DNA of 64,000 nt. Origin: Candidatus Planktophila dulcis (GTDB taxonomy: Bacteria; Actinomycetota; Actinomycetes; Nanopelagicales; Nanopelagicaceae). The position numbers were made by a program, and so were the translations under genes. Positions 8,632-16,785 of this stretch are shown here, piece by piece. The notes under the pieces are model-generated. The model was not told the origin of the DNA. It worked only from the letters and a program-made list of their open reading frames with translations, and made no database searches. Location of the stretch: positions 1,240,001 to 1,304,000 of the forward strand of contig NZ_CP016777.1 in NCBI RefSeq assembly GCF_002288225.1. Direction: 5' to 3'. Every line of letters begins with the position of its first letter. Position 1 is the first letter of the stretch.

Positions 8632-9906
8632 ATGAAGGTCACTGACCGCGCATATGCGTTAGAGCTCGATAAGAATGACCCTCTTGCTCCCTATCGCAGC
8701 AAATTTGTTATTACCGACCCCAATCTCTGTTATCTCGATGGGAATTCACTCGGTCGCCTGCCCCATGCAACTGTGAAAGCTGTCAGCGACTTCGTCTCCC
8801 ACGAATGGGGCAATGAAGTTGTAACAGGGTGGAGCCACTGGATTGATGAGGCACAAGTTGCAGGAGATCTCTTAGGTCGGGCAGCTCTCGGTGCAGCAGC
8901 CGGTCAAGTACTTGTCTGTGACACAACATCGGTCAACTTCTATCAACTCTGTCTTGCAGCAATTAAGGCACGCCCTGGGCGAAAGACAGTTATCACCGAC
9001 GCTGCAAACTTTCCCACCGATCGATACATCCTTGCTGGTATTGCAGAGCAACTTGGCCTCAACCTTGTCATTATTGATAATGAAGACCCAGTAGTTGCTG
9101 AGAATGAATTAATCACAGCAGAACTTCTTGAGAAATATATGTCTGAAGATGTTGCCCTCGTAACTCTTGAGGTAATTCAATATCGATCAGGTGCTCGTTC
9201 AGATATTGAATCCATTACAGATCTAGCACGCTCCTACGGTGCATTTGTTCTTTGGGATGCAAGCCATGCAACAGGTGCCATTGAGATGAACTTTGACGAG
9301 CACGGCGTAGACCTCGCAATTGGTTGCACCTATAAATATGGAAATTCAGGTCCAGGTTCACCTGCCTGGCTCTATGTGAGTAAGCGCGTGCAGAAGGAGC
9401 TTCAGGTTCCTATCCAAGGATGGTTCGGGAATGAAGATCAATTTGGAATGGGTCCTGAATTTGAGAAGGCGAAAGGCATACGAGGATTTCAGATTGCTAG
9501 CCCATCGATTATTGGAATTCGCGGTGTGCAGATCGCTTTTGAGATGATTGCTGAAGCAGGAATAGATGTCATTGCATCAAAGGCAGCAATTGGAACACAG
9601 ATGATGATCGATCTCTATGACGAGTGGCTTGAACCCCTTGGTTACACGCTTCTAACATCACGTAATCCCAAAGAGCGTGGTGGGCATATCTCTATCGGCC
9701 ATCCAGATGCTGCAAAAATCTGCGTTGCACTTCGTAAATTTGCCAACGTCATTCCAGATTTCCGCACACCGAGTGCTATCCGCTTAGCTATATCTCCCCT
9801 TCCAACTTCATATGTTGAAGTCTGGGATGGTTTCCAGCGCATCCGCGATCTCACTGAGAGCCGTCAATACGAAGAGATCCAAGGATCGGATTCACGAGTC
9901 ACATGA
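8632..9906 (+). CDS. kynU: Kynureninase
   Basis: Kynureninase is a PLP enzyme that splits kynurenine into anthranilate and alanine. The 424-residue protein begins with the family pattern FVITDPNLCYLDGNSLGRLP. It has the WDASHATGAIEM segment with the PLP-contacting Asp, and SCTYKYGNSGPGSPA-like sequence with the Schiff-base Lys (read as GCTYKYGNSGPGSPA, ~residues 228-242). It overlaps kynA by four bases (ATGA), so the two form a translationally coupled pair for tryptophan breakdown. A possible leaderless promoter reads TTGCGC (8597), 17-nt spacer, TACCTT (8620), six bases, ATG; its -35 lies inside the divergent ABC-F gene. Confidence 0.94.
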   Translation: MKVTDRAYALELDKNDPLAPYRSKFVITDPNLCYLDGNSLGRLPHATVKAVSDFVSHEWGNEVVTGWSHWIDEAQVAGDLLGRAALGAAAGQVLVCDTTSVNFYQLCLAAIKARPGRKTVITDAANFPTDRYILAGIAEQLGLNLVIIDNEDPVVAENELITAELLEKYMSEDVALVTLEVIQYRSGARSDIESITDLARSYGAFVLWDASHATGAIEMNFDEHGVDLAIGCTYKYGNSGPGSPAWLYVSKRVQKELQVPIQGWFGNEDQFGMGPEFEKAKGIRGFQIASPSIIGIRGVQIAFEMIAEAGIDVIASKAAIGTQMMIDLYDEWLEPLGYTLLTSRNPKERGGHISIGHPDAAKICVALRKFANVIPDFRTPSAIRLAISPLPTSYVEVWDGFQRIRDLTESRQYEEIQGSDSRVT

Positions 9907-10697
9907 GCGATAACTATGAATCAGCACTGACATACACTTCTTATTTAGCAGTTGATGATCTACTCAAACTTCAGAAGCCTCTCTCTGATGGACCTGAGCA
10001 TGATGAGATGCTCTTTATCATCATCCACCAAACATATGAACTCTGGTTTAAGCAACTCATCCATGAATTCCAACAGGCGCAGCGCGCACTTGAATCTGGC
10101 GATACGCACTACGCCCTCTCTATTCTCGGACGTATTCGCACCATCATGAAGGTCTGTGTTGCTCAAGTTGATATCTTGGAGACGATGACGCCACTGCAAT
10201 TCAATGCCTTCCGCGGTTATCTCTCATCTTCTAGCGGTTTTCAATCAGCACAATTTAGAAAGGTGGAGGCAATTCTTGGCCGCCGCGATAGTCGCATGGC
10301 TGGCCACCTACCTCCTGATATCCAGGCAGAGATTAAAGAGATTACTTCTGGTAATTCAATTTGGGATTCTTTCTTGGATTACCTCACTAAACGTGGGTAT
10401 TCACTACCTGCCGATGTTGTGGGGCGCAACAAGGAAGTTGCTTACGAATCTAATGCAGCTGTGCAAGATGTTCTACTGACAGTGCATCAAACAGATCCCG
10501 AGAGTGCGATGGTCTCTGAGCGCCTTGTTGATATCGATGAAGGTATTCAAGAGTGGCGCTATCGCCATGTGAAGATGGTTGAGCGCACGATTGGCCACAA
10601 GATGGGAACTGGTGGATCAAGCGGAGTGGAATACCTTGCAAGCACGCTCTTTAACCCAGTCTTTAAAGACTTATGGGAGATTCGCTCTCGCTTCTAA
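9903..10697 (+). CDS. kynA: Tryptophan 2,3-dioxygenase
   Basis: TDO is a heme dioxygenase that opens the indole ring of tryptophan to N-formylkynurenine, the first step of the kynurenine route. The 264-residue protein starts with LTYTSYLAVDDLL and has the characteristic HDEMLFIIIHQTYELWFKQ segment, whose His contributes to the active site. It also has the FNAFRGYLSSSSGFQSAQFR segment (substrate binding) and the C-terminal GTGGSSGVEYL motif. Translationally coupled to kynU. No kynurenine formamidase gene is adjacent, so the middle step is either encoded elsewhere or performed by another hydrolase. The 3' end overlaps the convergent nitroreductase by four bases. Confidence 0.95.
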   Translation: MSDNYESALTYTSYLAVDDLLKLQKPLSDGPEHDEMLFIIIHQTYELWFKQLIHEFQQAQRALESGDTHYALSILGRIRTIMKVCVAQVDILETMTPLQFNAFRGYLSSSSGFQSAQFRKVEAILGRRDSRMAGHLPPDIQAEIKEITSGNSIWDSFLDYLTKRGYSLPADVVGRNKEVAYESNAAVQDVLLTVHQTDPESAMVSERLVDIDEGIQEWRYRHVKMVERTIGHKMGTGGSSGVEYLASTLFNPVFKDLWEIRSRF

Positions 10698-11266
10698 GCA
10701 GGCAGCCCTTTAATCACTAGCTCTGATAGAGCAAGACGTTCGCGCTTTGCAGTTTCTCTTTCAAGAAGTGGTCCTGCAAGTTTTTCAGGTGCATCCTGTG
10801 TTCCGACTGCAATCACAACAACAGGAATGAGTTCTGGGGCAATGGAGAGCACTTCTTGTGCCACTGCCTTATCAAATCCAGTCATCTGGTGGGCAATTAA
10901 TCCGCGGTGGTGGGCTTCAATAACAAGCTGAGCAACTGCCAGACCGCAGTCATATTGGTAATCAGCATGGATAGAACCATCGCCGCGAACTGTCTTTCCT
11001 GCCACCAAAATCAGAGATGAAGAGTTCTTAGCCCATGACTTATTGAAATCACCGAGTGAAGAGAGAATCTGAGAGAAGACTTCATCGCCACGCTTTCCCA
11101 CAAAGAAGCGCCATGGCTGTCCATTAAATGCAGAAGCTGCCCAACGTGCTGCTTCGAGGATCGCTGTGAGATCTTCGTTGTTGATTGACGCAGTTTCGTT
11201 AAATGAACGAGGGCTGCGACGGGTTGCGATGATTTCGTGAACGGGAACTGAAGTCTCTGCTTTCAT
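10694..11266 (-). CDS. Nitroreductase-family FMN oxidoreductase
   Basis: A 190-residue protein of the nitroreductase fold. The N-terminal IIATRRSPRSF motif binds the FMN phosphate, AARWAASAFNGQPWRFFV is the central family signature, and the C-terminal half carries HHRGLIAHQMTGFD. Members reduce nitro compounds, quinones, flavins or enones using NAD(P)H; the natural substrate cannot be read. It is encoded convergently to the kyn genes with a four-base overlap, so a functional link is not implied. The ATG at 11266 is preceded by TAAAGT and seven bases, compatible with a leaderless start. Confidence 0.87.
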   Translation of the reverse strand: MKAETSVPVHEIIATRRSPRSFNETASINNEDLTAILEAARWAASAFNGQPWRFFVGKRGDEVFSQILSSLGDFNKSWAKNSSSLILVAGKTVRGDGSIHADYQYDCGLAVAQLVIEAHHRGLIAHQMTGFDKAVAQEVLSIAPELIPVVVIAVGTQDAPEKLAGPLLERETAKRERLALSELVIKGLPA

Positions 11267-11309
11267 AACGCGTACTTTATTGCCTGCTTAGGTTCACCGC
11301 ACTTTGAAA

Positions 11310-12731
11310 TTACTGCTTCTTCGTATTGATCACTTCAATCTTTTCGCCATAGGCAGCTTCTGCAATCTCTTTGCGGCGCTTAATATAGGCATCAGATGCA
11401 CCAGTGATGAGATGTTCAAAACGTTGTTCACCTTTAATGAGTGGGTGTAGCTCTGTGGCCGTGTTCTGAGATCCCCATATTGGAGGTTCTTGACGAGTCA
11501 CCTGCACAACAATATGTGGGTTGATAAAGCGATAGAGGAGTGCAAGGCGACGAAGTCCCATATATGCAACGTGGCGCATGCCACGATTGATGTGTTCTTG
11601 AATGCGCAACTGGTTATAACGTAACCATGAGGGACGAATAGGTTCTTCTCTCACAGCTAATTCATACAAAATCTTTGCAATCTCTGCCCCACCTGTTGGA
11701 TCAGGTAGCTCTGCACATTTCTTACTCAATCGTGCACGCACATCAGCATCTTGTAACTTCTTAACCGTTGCAGTGACATCACCAAGGTCTGCTTGGTTAG
11801 CGCGCAAGGCAAATCCCATGTCATGGCACCACTGCGCGCGCGCTTCTTGATCATCTGTTCCTCGAATATTGGAGACAAAGACTGTGGGAACCTGAGCTGG
11901 CAAGAGCTCGTGGACTCCGTTGTAACCAGTTGCGCAGACGCTGGCATCGAAGGCGTGAAGCACTCGAGCAAGTGGGAAGTGGCGCACGACGCGGATATCA
12001 AGGCCAGCAGGTGCAAGAGACTTTCCATCTTTATCCAGTGGTTGCTTGGTGAGGATGACTTGCAGATCTTTCCATCCGAGCAAGCCTGAGAGAGCTGCAG
12101 TCATCTTCTCATTCACATCGCTATCGCCAGTTCCGAGTTGAACAAGAACTGCTGGGCGGTTGAGATCAAGGCCTAGAACTTTGCGAGCCTCATCGCGCGA
12201 TAGCGCAGTATCTTTTTGAAAGAGTGAGACAGAAGATGTAAGCCGCGCATCTTTACGTTCTGCAGTTGGCCCAAAGTCATATGCACGAGCAAAGTCGCCT
12301 GGCTCGACGATGTAATCCATCATCTGTGATTGCAAACCTAAAACAAAACGTTGTGGCTTCTTCTGCCATAAACCGCGTCGTACCCAGACTAATGCCAACT
12401 TTGGATGTGAAACTTTTGCAGCGATAACTCCTGGATAAGGAACAACACCATCGAATGACATGACGCGAGCGCCCGTCTCATCAACGAGAGCAAGTAAACG
12501 ATCTCGTAAGTATTCATCCCATTTTTCACGAGACATCCACATGCGATCACGACCTGGGATGTATTCACAACGAATTCCCATAAATTCTGGAATCTCTGCA
12601 ATACCGCCCGCCATCGAAACAATAATGGGATTTGCATATTCTTTAAGAGCCAACGCAATTGCACTTGCACGTGCAAGGTGTCCCATTCCCACGCCATTGC
12701 TGGTCGCAAGAATAATTGTTGGTTTTTCCAT
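11310..12731 (-). CDS. GT-B fold glycosyltransferase (MurG/UGT-like)
   Basis: The 473-residue protein has an N-terminal TSNGVGMGHLARASAIA motif equivalent to the glycine-rich acceptor loop of GT-B enzymes such as MurG. A central VLVQLGTGDSD segment opens the second domain, and CATGYNGVHELLPAQVPTVFVSN corresponds to the nucleotide-sugar-binding region. The last ~110 residues are basic and rich in aromatic residues and may contact the membrane. I start at the ATG at 12731; a TTG nine bases upstream is possible. Donor and acceptor sugars are unknown. It diverges from the class III aminotransferase at 12901, which could act in the same pathway, but this is only proximity. Confidence 0.78.
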   Translation of the reverse strand: MEKPTIILATSNGVGMGHLARASAIALALKEYANPIIVSMAGGIAEIPEFMGIRCEYIPGRDRMWMSREKWDEYLRDRLLALVDETGARVMSFDGVVPYPGVIAAKVSHPKLALVWVRRGLWQKKPQRFVLGLQSQMMDYIVEPGDFARAYDFGPTAERKDARLTSSVSLFQKDTALSRDEARKVLGLDLNRPAVLVQLGTGDSDVNEKMTAALSGLLGWKDLQVILTKQPLDKDGKSLAPAGLDIRVVRHFPLARVLHAFDASVCATGYNGVHELLPAQVPTVFVSNIRGTDDQEARAQWCHDMGFALRANQADLGDVTATVKKLQDADVRARLSKKCAELPDPTGGAEIAKILYELAVREEPIRPSWLRYNQLRIQEHINRGMRHVAYMGLRRLALLYRFINPHIVVQVTRQEPPIWGSQNTATELHPLIKGEQRFEHLITGASDAYIKRRKEIAEAAYGEKIEVINTKKQ

Positions 12732-12900
12732 AAGGCTCAAAGGTTATCAACCCTTTACGCGTAAGCCACGCGGGAAAATCCCTATTAGTTGCAAACTTTT
12801 TTGCCTTCAGAGATACTTATCTCGCGTTAATTCGCAACCTTAAAGGAGAGTACTTCTCAAACAGTTTCTAAATCAGAAACATTTGCCGTACAGCTTTACA
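12732..12900. other. Divergent intergenic region with small inverted repeats
   Basis: These 169 bases separate a glycosyltransferase (minus strand) from a class III aminotransferase (plus strand). A short hairpin, GTTTCT with AGAAAC (arms 12864-12869 and 12875-12880), precedes the aminotransferase, and a weaker one lies near 12847-12858. AAAGGAG at 12842 is about 50 bases from the ATG, too far for ordinary ribosome binding. I see no riboswitch class that I recognise. Confidence 0.35.
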
Positions 12901-14307
12901 ATGACTACACAAGCAGCGATTAGATCGCAACACAGTGCAACACATCGTTATGTACCAACAACATCAACACCAATATCACCCGAAAAGGTTGCCGCAGTCC
13001 TAGCAGCCGAATGGGACCTCTTCACCAAGAGCACCCATGGCTCTGCAGCTGAGAGCAAGCGAGCATTTAACTCACTGCCTCTAGGTGTCACATCTAGCTT
13101 CCAGCACTGGGATCCATACCCAATCTCCATCGTCTCCGCCAAGGGCGCATATATGACCGATGTCGATGGGCGTCAGCTCCTTGACCTGTCTATGGGCTTT
13201 GGCGCAATGCTCGCTGGCCACCTCAACCCAATTGTGGTGGAAGAAGTGCAGTCAGCGCTCACCCAGGGAATGCTCTTTGTCACCCCTTCACCTACCTCTA
13301 CCGATGCTGCAGAGAGAATCTGTAAGCGCTTTGGTATCGATCAGGTTCGATTCACCAACTCAGGCACTGAATCAACGATGTATGCAGTTCGCGTTGCTCG
13401 CTCTGCCACCGGGAGAATGGGAATTCTCAAAGTTGAAGGCGGATATCACGGCAGCTATGACCCATTCGTTGTCTCTGCAAAACCTCCACTGAATAAGGCA
13501 GGCAAGGCAGGCAAGCCAACTCCTTACATCGAACCTAACTTGGTTCCAGGAGATATCTACGTTGTTCCATTTAACAACATCCCTGCTTTAGAGAAAATGT
13601 TTAGGAAGAATGCAAAGAAGATTGCGTGCTTTATCGTTGAACCAGTTCTTGAAAACCTTGCAATCATTCTTCCTGATTCTGGTTACCTTGAACGTGTTCG
13701 CGAACTTTGCGATCAATACGATGTTGTCCTTATCTTTGATGAGGTAAAAACAGGACTAACAGCAGGAGCACACGGTGCATCTGCTCGTTTAGGTGTGAAG
13801 CCAGACCTTATTACCCTTGCTAAATCAATCGGTGGTGGACTTCCACTTGCTGCCTTCGGCGGTAAGAAGAAGTACATGGACTTCGTTACCAACGGCAAGA
13901 TGGCTCACTTCGGTACCTTTAACGGTAATCCCCTTGCAATGGCAGGTGTTCGAGCAATCGATCGCATCTGTTCAGATGAAGTTCTCGAAATTGCAGAGGA
14001 TTTCAACCTTCAGGCACTTACTCGCATCGGTGAAATCATTGATGAGTACCAGCTTCCGGCACATACAGTCGGCTTCGGTATCAAGGGCTGCGTTACTTGG
14101 TCAACAACACCAGTGCGCAACTACCGCGATTACAAGGCAACTGACTTTGGTGTTGCTGAAGCACACTGGCTCTTTGCCCTTAACCGCGGCATCATCACTC
14201 CTCCAGGACTTGATGAGCAATGGTTAATCTCTGTATCTCACGGCCAAACAGAGATTGATATGTTGGTTGAAGATTTCCGTGAATTCGCTAAGGCAATACG
14301 CGCTTAA
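12901..14307 (+). CDS. Class III aminotransferase (glutamate-1-semialdehyde aminomutase-like)
   Basis: A PLP enzyme of 468 residues. Recognisable parts are the VDGRQLLDLSMGFGAMLAGH segment, the PLP-phosphate region FTNSGTESTMYAVRVAR, the GGYHGSYD motif typical of the HemL-like branch, the cofactor-binding FDEVKTG motif and the Schiff-base lysine in LAKSIGGGLPL. It is not the regular hemL by context, as no other heme-synthesis gene is nearby, and could be an amine:pyruvate or related transaminase or aminomutase. An upstream TTG at 12883 is an alternative start. The gene ends in a strong hairpin terminator at 14315-14366. Confidence 0.83.
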   Translation: MTTQAAIRSQHSATHRYVPTTSTPISPEKVAAVLAAEWDLFTKSTHGSAAESKRAFNSLPLGVTSSFQHWDPYPISIVSAKGAYMTDVDGRQLLDLSMGFGAMLAGHLNPIVVEEVQSALTQGMLFVTPSPTSTDAAERICKRFGIDQVRFTNSGTESTMYAVRVARSATGRMGILKVEGGYHGSYDPFVVSAKPPLNKAGKAGKPTPYIEPNLVPGDIYVVPFNNIPALEKMFRKNAKKIACFIVEPVLENLAIILPDSGYLERVRELCDQYDVVLIFDEVKTGLTAGAHGASARLGVKPDLITLAKSIGGGLPLAAFGGKKKYMDFVTNGKMAHFGTFNGNPLAMAGVRAIDRICSDEVLEIAEDFNLQALTRIGEIIDEYQLPAHTVGFGIKGCVTWSTTPVRNYRDYKATDFGVAEAHWLFALNRGIITPPGLDEQWLISVSHGQTEIDMLVEDFREFAKAIRA

Positions 14308-14314
14308 ATTTAAG

Positions 14315-14366
14315 AATAGAAAAGGCCCCGCACTCTCCCTCAAAGAGTACGGGGCCTTTTCTATTT
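14315..14366. terminator. Bidirectional hairpin terminator
   Basis: A long inverted repeat: AATAGAAAAGGCCCCG then ACTCT on the left arm, AGAGT then CGGGGCCTTTTCTATT on the right, with one unpaired base on each side and a short CCCTCAA loop. A-rich and T-rich flanks give a U-tract in both directions. It sits between the convergent aminotransferase and PhoX-like genes and can end both transcripts. Confidence 0.93.
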
Positions 14367-14385
14367 ATTTAGTTGTGTCCCGGAG

Positions 14386-15999
14386 TTAAGAACCGAAAAC
14401 AGTCTTCCAATCAGAGATTGTCAGGCTGTAGTAAGCGCCACCTTCAAGAGTCTTCTGGTTGAACTTCAAGATTCCAGAAGATGACTTTGTGGTCAGATCT
14501 GGACGCGCTGTATATGCGCCAGTTGTGTGTACCTGAGCGTTGAAGTAGAAGTACTTCTTTGTATCGCCAGGCCTTGCCACTATTGATGTGACATCGATGA
14601 TTCCTGATGATTCCTCATCAGTTGTCATGAACTTTGAGCCATCCGCAGAGAAGTGATCTGGGTTGAACTGTGCAACTGTTGCAAGCTTTGAATCCTTAAT
14701 GCGGAAAGCAACGATTCGTGCAACCAGTGCGTTTTTGCCTGGATCTTCTTGGATCAAGACAACGCCATCAGATGTAACAGCCAGGTTATCTGGCTTGCTC
14801 AAGAATGGAGCTTCTGTTCCATCAAGAAGGAGTTCAAGCTTTGCGCCAAGTTCAGGCTTTTGACCATCAACAAATGTCAGTCTCCATAGTCCGCCACCAT
14901 CGCGTGAAACGCTTGGTGTTGCTGGGTTTGGAGTTGTTGCGCCTGGATCCTTGTTGGATTCAGTAGTCAAGAAGTAGAAGACGTTTGGATTTGATGGATC
15001 CCATTCGCCATCTTCAACGCGAGACATTTCTGTTCCCTTTGCAGCATGATCTACCTGCTGAGTCTTCATATCGCCATCCCAGATTGTCTTTGCGAATGTC
15101 ACATCGACAGCCTTGTTCTTGCCATATGCGGCGCGGAATGCGTTGTCATTTGCGATATTTGGAATGCTCATAACGTGAAGGTCACCGTTTGTGAGGCCTG
15201 CCTTATCAGCAAATGTTCCTGACGCTGTCTTTGTTCCGACATACATGAAGAGCTGAGAATCTGTTGCATCTCCATCTTCGTTACCCATGACAACAGTGTT
15301 CTTGCCTGGCTTGAGGTTAGGCATCAAGTTCTCCCATGATGCAAGTCCCATACGTGGAAGGTTGATTCCCTTTCCATCCATGTCGAATGCGAATCCGCGA
15401 CCGTAACCGCTATCGCCATCTTCTTCACCTGAAAGGAATACTGCTCCTTCATAACCAAGTGTTGTTGATCCATCCTTGAATGAAAGTGCTCCTGCTTGTA
15501 CGAGAGTTGCTGAACAGAAACGGCTGATGAAGCTATCCATGCCAACTGTTTGTGTCTTTGGCGCAGCTCCAACTGGAGATTCTTGGTATTGACCTGTGTT
15601 GTAGTTGTAGAAGCTCCATGATGTAACCATGTCTGAAGCCCTGAGAACACGATCGCCTGCCTTGTTCAATGTGAACTTAGTAATTGATGTTCCCTGGATT
15701 GCCTTGCCCTTATCTGCAGCCTTAGCCAATGTTCCGATTGCTCCATATGAAGGAACTTCGTGAACTGAAAGAAGTGTGATTGTTCCATCTGCATTGCGCA
15801 TTGCGCCCATTCCATCTGGAATACCTTGAATGGTAAAGCCAGAGAATGTATCTCCTGCGTAAGCAAGTGGCTTAATCTCTGCTGCATCTGTTGAAGAAGT
15901 GATGTATTCAGGCTTTGTAAGCACTGAGTTTGCTACAGCTGTTCCCGCAAGCAATGTTGCTATCGAGAGCACCGCAGCTACTTTGTAGCGAAGCTTCAT
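14386..15999 (-). CDS. Exported PhoX-like (DUF839-type) phosphatase
   Basis: The start at 15999 gives MKLRYKVAAVLSIATLLAGTAVA, a clear Sec signal peptide, preceded by AAGGGA about 10 bases upstream; a longer reading to 16110 would bury the signal. The mature part (~510 residues) has family segments SRVEDGEWDPSNPNVFYF, GGLWRLTF, KPDNLAV, LIQEDPGKNA and TTDEESSGIIDVTSI. These resemble the calcium-dependent PhoX/DUF839 beta-propeller enzymes that release phosphate from organic phosphoesters outside the cytoplasm. Substrate range is not readable and no activity is proven. It diverges from a secreted Rieske protein; the shared 171-base upstream region holds a PHO-box-like repeat (16138-16155). Confidence 0.78.
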   Translation of the reverse strand: MKLRYKVAAVLSIATLLAGTAVANSVLTKPEYITSSTDAAEIKPLAYAGDTFSGFTIQGIPDGMGAMRNADGTITLLSVHEVPSYGAIGTLAKAADKGKAIQGTSITKFTLNKAGDRVLRASDMVTSWSFYNYNTGQYQESPVGAAPKTQTVGMDSFISRFCSATLVQAGALSFKDGSTTLGYEGAVFLSGEEDGDSGYGRGFAFDMDGKGINLPRMGLASWENLMPNLKPGKNTVVMGNEDGDATDSQLFMYVGTKTASGTFADKAGLTNGDLHVMSIPNIANDNAFRAAYGKNKAVDVTFAKTIWDGDMKTQQVDHAAKGTEMSRVEDGEWDPSNPNVFYFLTTESNKDPGATTPNPATPSVSRDGGGLWRLTFVDGQKPELGAKLELLLDGTEAPFLSKPDNLAVTSDGVVLIQEDPGKNALVARIVAFRIKDSKLATVAQFNPDHFSADGSKFMTTDEESSGIIDVTSIVARPGDTKKYFYFNAQVHTTGAYTARPDLTTKSSSGILKFNQKTLEGGAYYSLTISDWKTVFGS

Positions 16000-16027
16000 A
16001 TTGATCCATTTCCCTTGAGTCCGAATT

Positions 16028-16043
16028 GAGCCGGGTTCGGCTC
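16028..16043. repeat. Short inverted repeat in the PhoX-like gene leader
   Basis: GAGCCG, a four-base loop GGTT, then CGGCTC, about 30 bases before the PhoX-like start codon. It could be a small 5'-UTR hairpin or an operator half; no U-tract follows on the minus strand. Confidence 0.4.
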
Positions 16044-16137
16044 GACCATGTGGCGAAAGTTTGGCTTGCCCGGAAATCTGAAGAGAAAATGCAGGGTGAA
16101 ATTGAAGCAAAGACTTACCTCAACCTTTTCTCAGCAA

Positions 16138-16155
16138 ATTCACTACCCGTTCACC
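16138..16155 (+). promoter_or_regulatory. PHO-box-like direct repeat
   Basis: ATTCACT and GTTCACC are spaced by ACCC, giving an exact 11-base period. GTTCACC is the published consensus direct-repeat unit for PhoP binding in Streptomyces. The pair lies 16 bases before the Rieske start and about 140 bases before the divergent PhoX-like gene. Only two units are convincing, so this is a candidate. Confidence 0.42.
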
Positions 16156-16170
16156 TTTCTCATTTACGAT

Positions 16171-16785
16171 ATGAAAGTGAATGCAATTTCGCGAAGAATC
16201 CTGGGTTTCGGATTCATATCCGCCCTAGCCACAATCGCCTTTCCAGCGCTGGCTGCGACAACACCACCAATAAAGTGCCGAGTTCTTGGGCAAACCACTA
16301 CCTACAAGGGCAAGCTCTATACCTGCATCAAGGCAAAGAGCAAAGGTAAGACTGTCCTGGCTTGGGATTCTGGGAAGGTTATTCCTGTTACAAAACCTTC
16401 TCCATCTGCATCAGCCACAGCATCCCCAGCACCTTCTGCGACACCAACTCAATCGGCCGCAGCTGTTGTTAATAAGATTGATATTCCTATTGCCAAATCT
16501 TCAGAAGTTCCAGCAAATTCAACAAAGTCATTTACCGCTAAGAATCGTTATGGGTATAGCACTACCTATTTCATCGCTCGAGGCTCAGATGGACTCATTG
16601 GGATGAATGCCACCTGCACACATAATGGGTGCACTGTGAAACAAGAGAGTGAAGGTCTGCTCTGTCCTTGCCATAGCGCGCTCTTTGATCCTAAGAATGG
16701 TGCGCTACTGCGGGGACCTGCCTCATATCCACTTGAGCGTGTACCAGTGCGTGAAGCAGATGGCACAATCTATATAACTGATTAA
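16171..16785 (+). CDS. Exported Rieske [2Fe-2S] protein
   Basis: A 204-residue protein with an N-terminal signal peptide (ISRRILGFGFISALATIAFPALA), starting at the ATG at 16171. Next come a short cysteine-containing segment (YKGKLYTCIKAKSKGKT), a Ser/Ala/Pro-rich linker (residues ~70-95) and a C-terminal Rieske domain. Cluster ligands are in CTHNGC and CPCHSALFD; the spacing fits small soluble Rieske proteins rather than cytochrome bc1 QcrA. It probably carries electrons or serves as a redox protein outside the membrane; the partner is unknown. The RR in the leader might suggest Tat export, expected for a folded Fe-S protein, although only RR without a full consensus is seen. It converges on the PpgK-like gene with a four-base overlap. 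Confidence 0.87.
   Translation: MKVNAISRRILGFGFISALATIAFPALAATTPPIKCRVLGQTTTYKGKLYTCIKAKSKGKTVLAWDSGKVIPVTKPSPSASATASPAPSATPTQSAAAVVNKIDIPIAKSSEVPANSTKSFTAKNRYGYSTTYFIARGSDGLIGMNATCTHNGCTVKQESEGLLCPCHSALFDPKNGALLRGPASYPLERVPVREADGTIYITD

Noticed and set aside
16000-16110. Upstream start for the PhoX-like protein
   Set aside because: It would place 37 residues before a clear signal peptide; the ATG at 15999 has its own ribosome-binding site.
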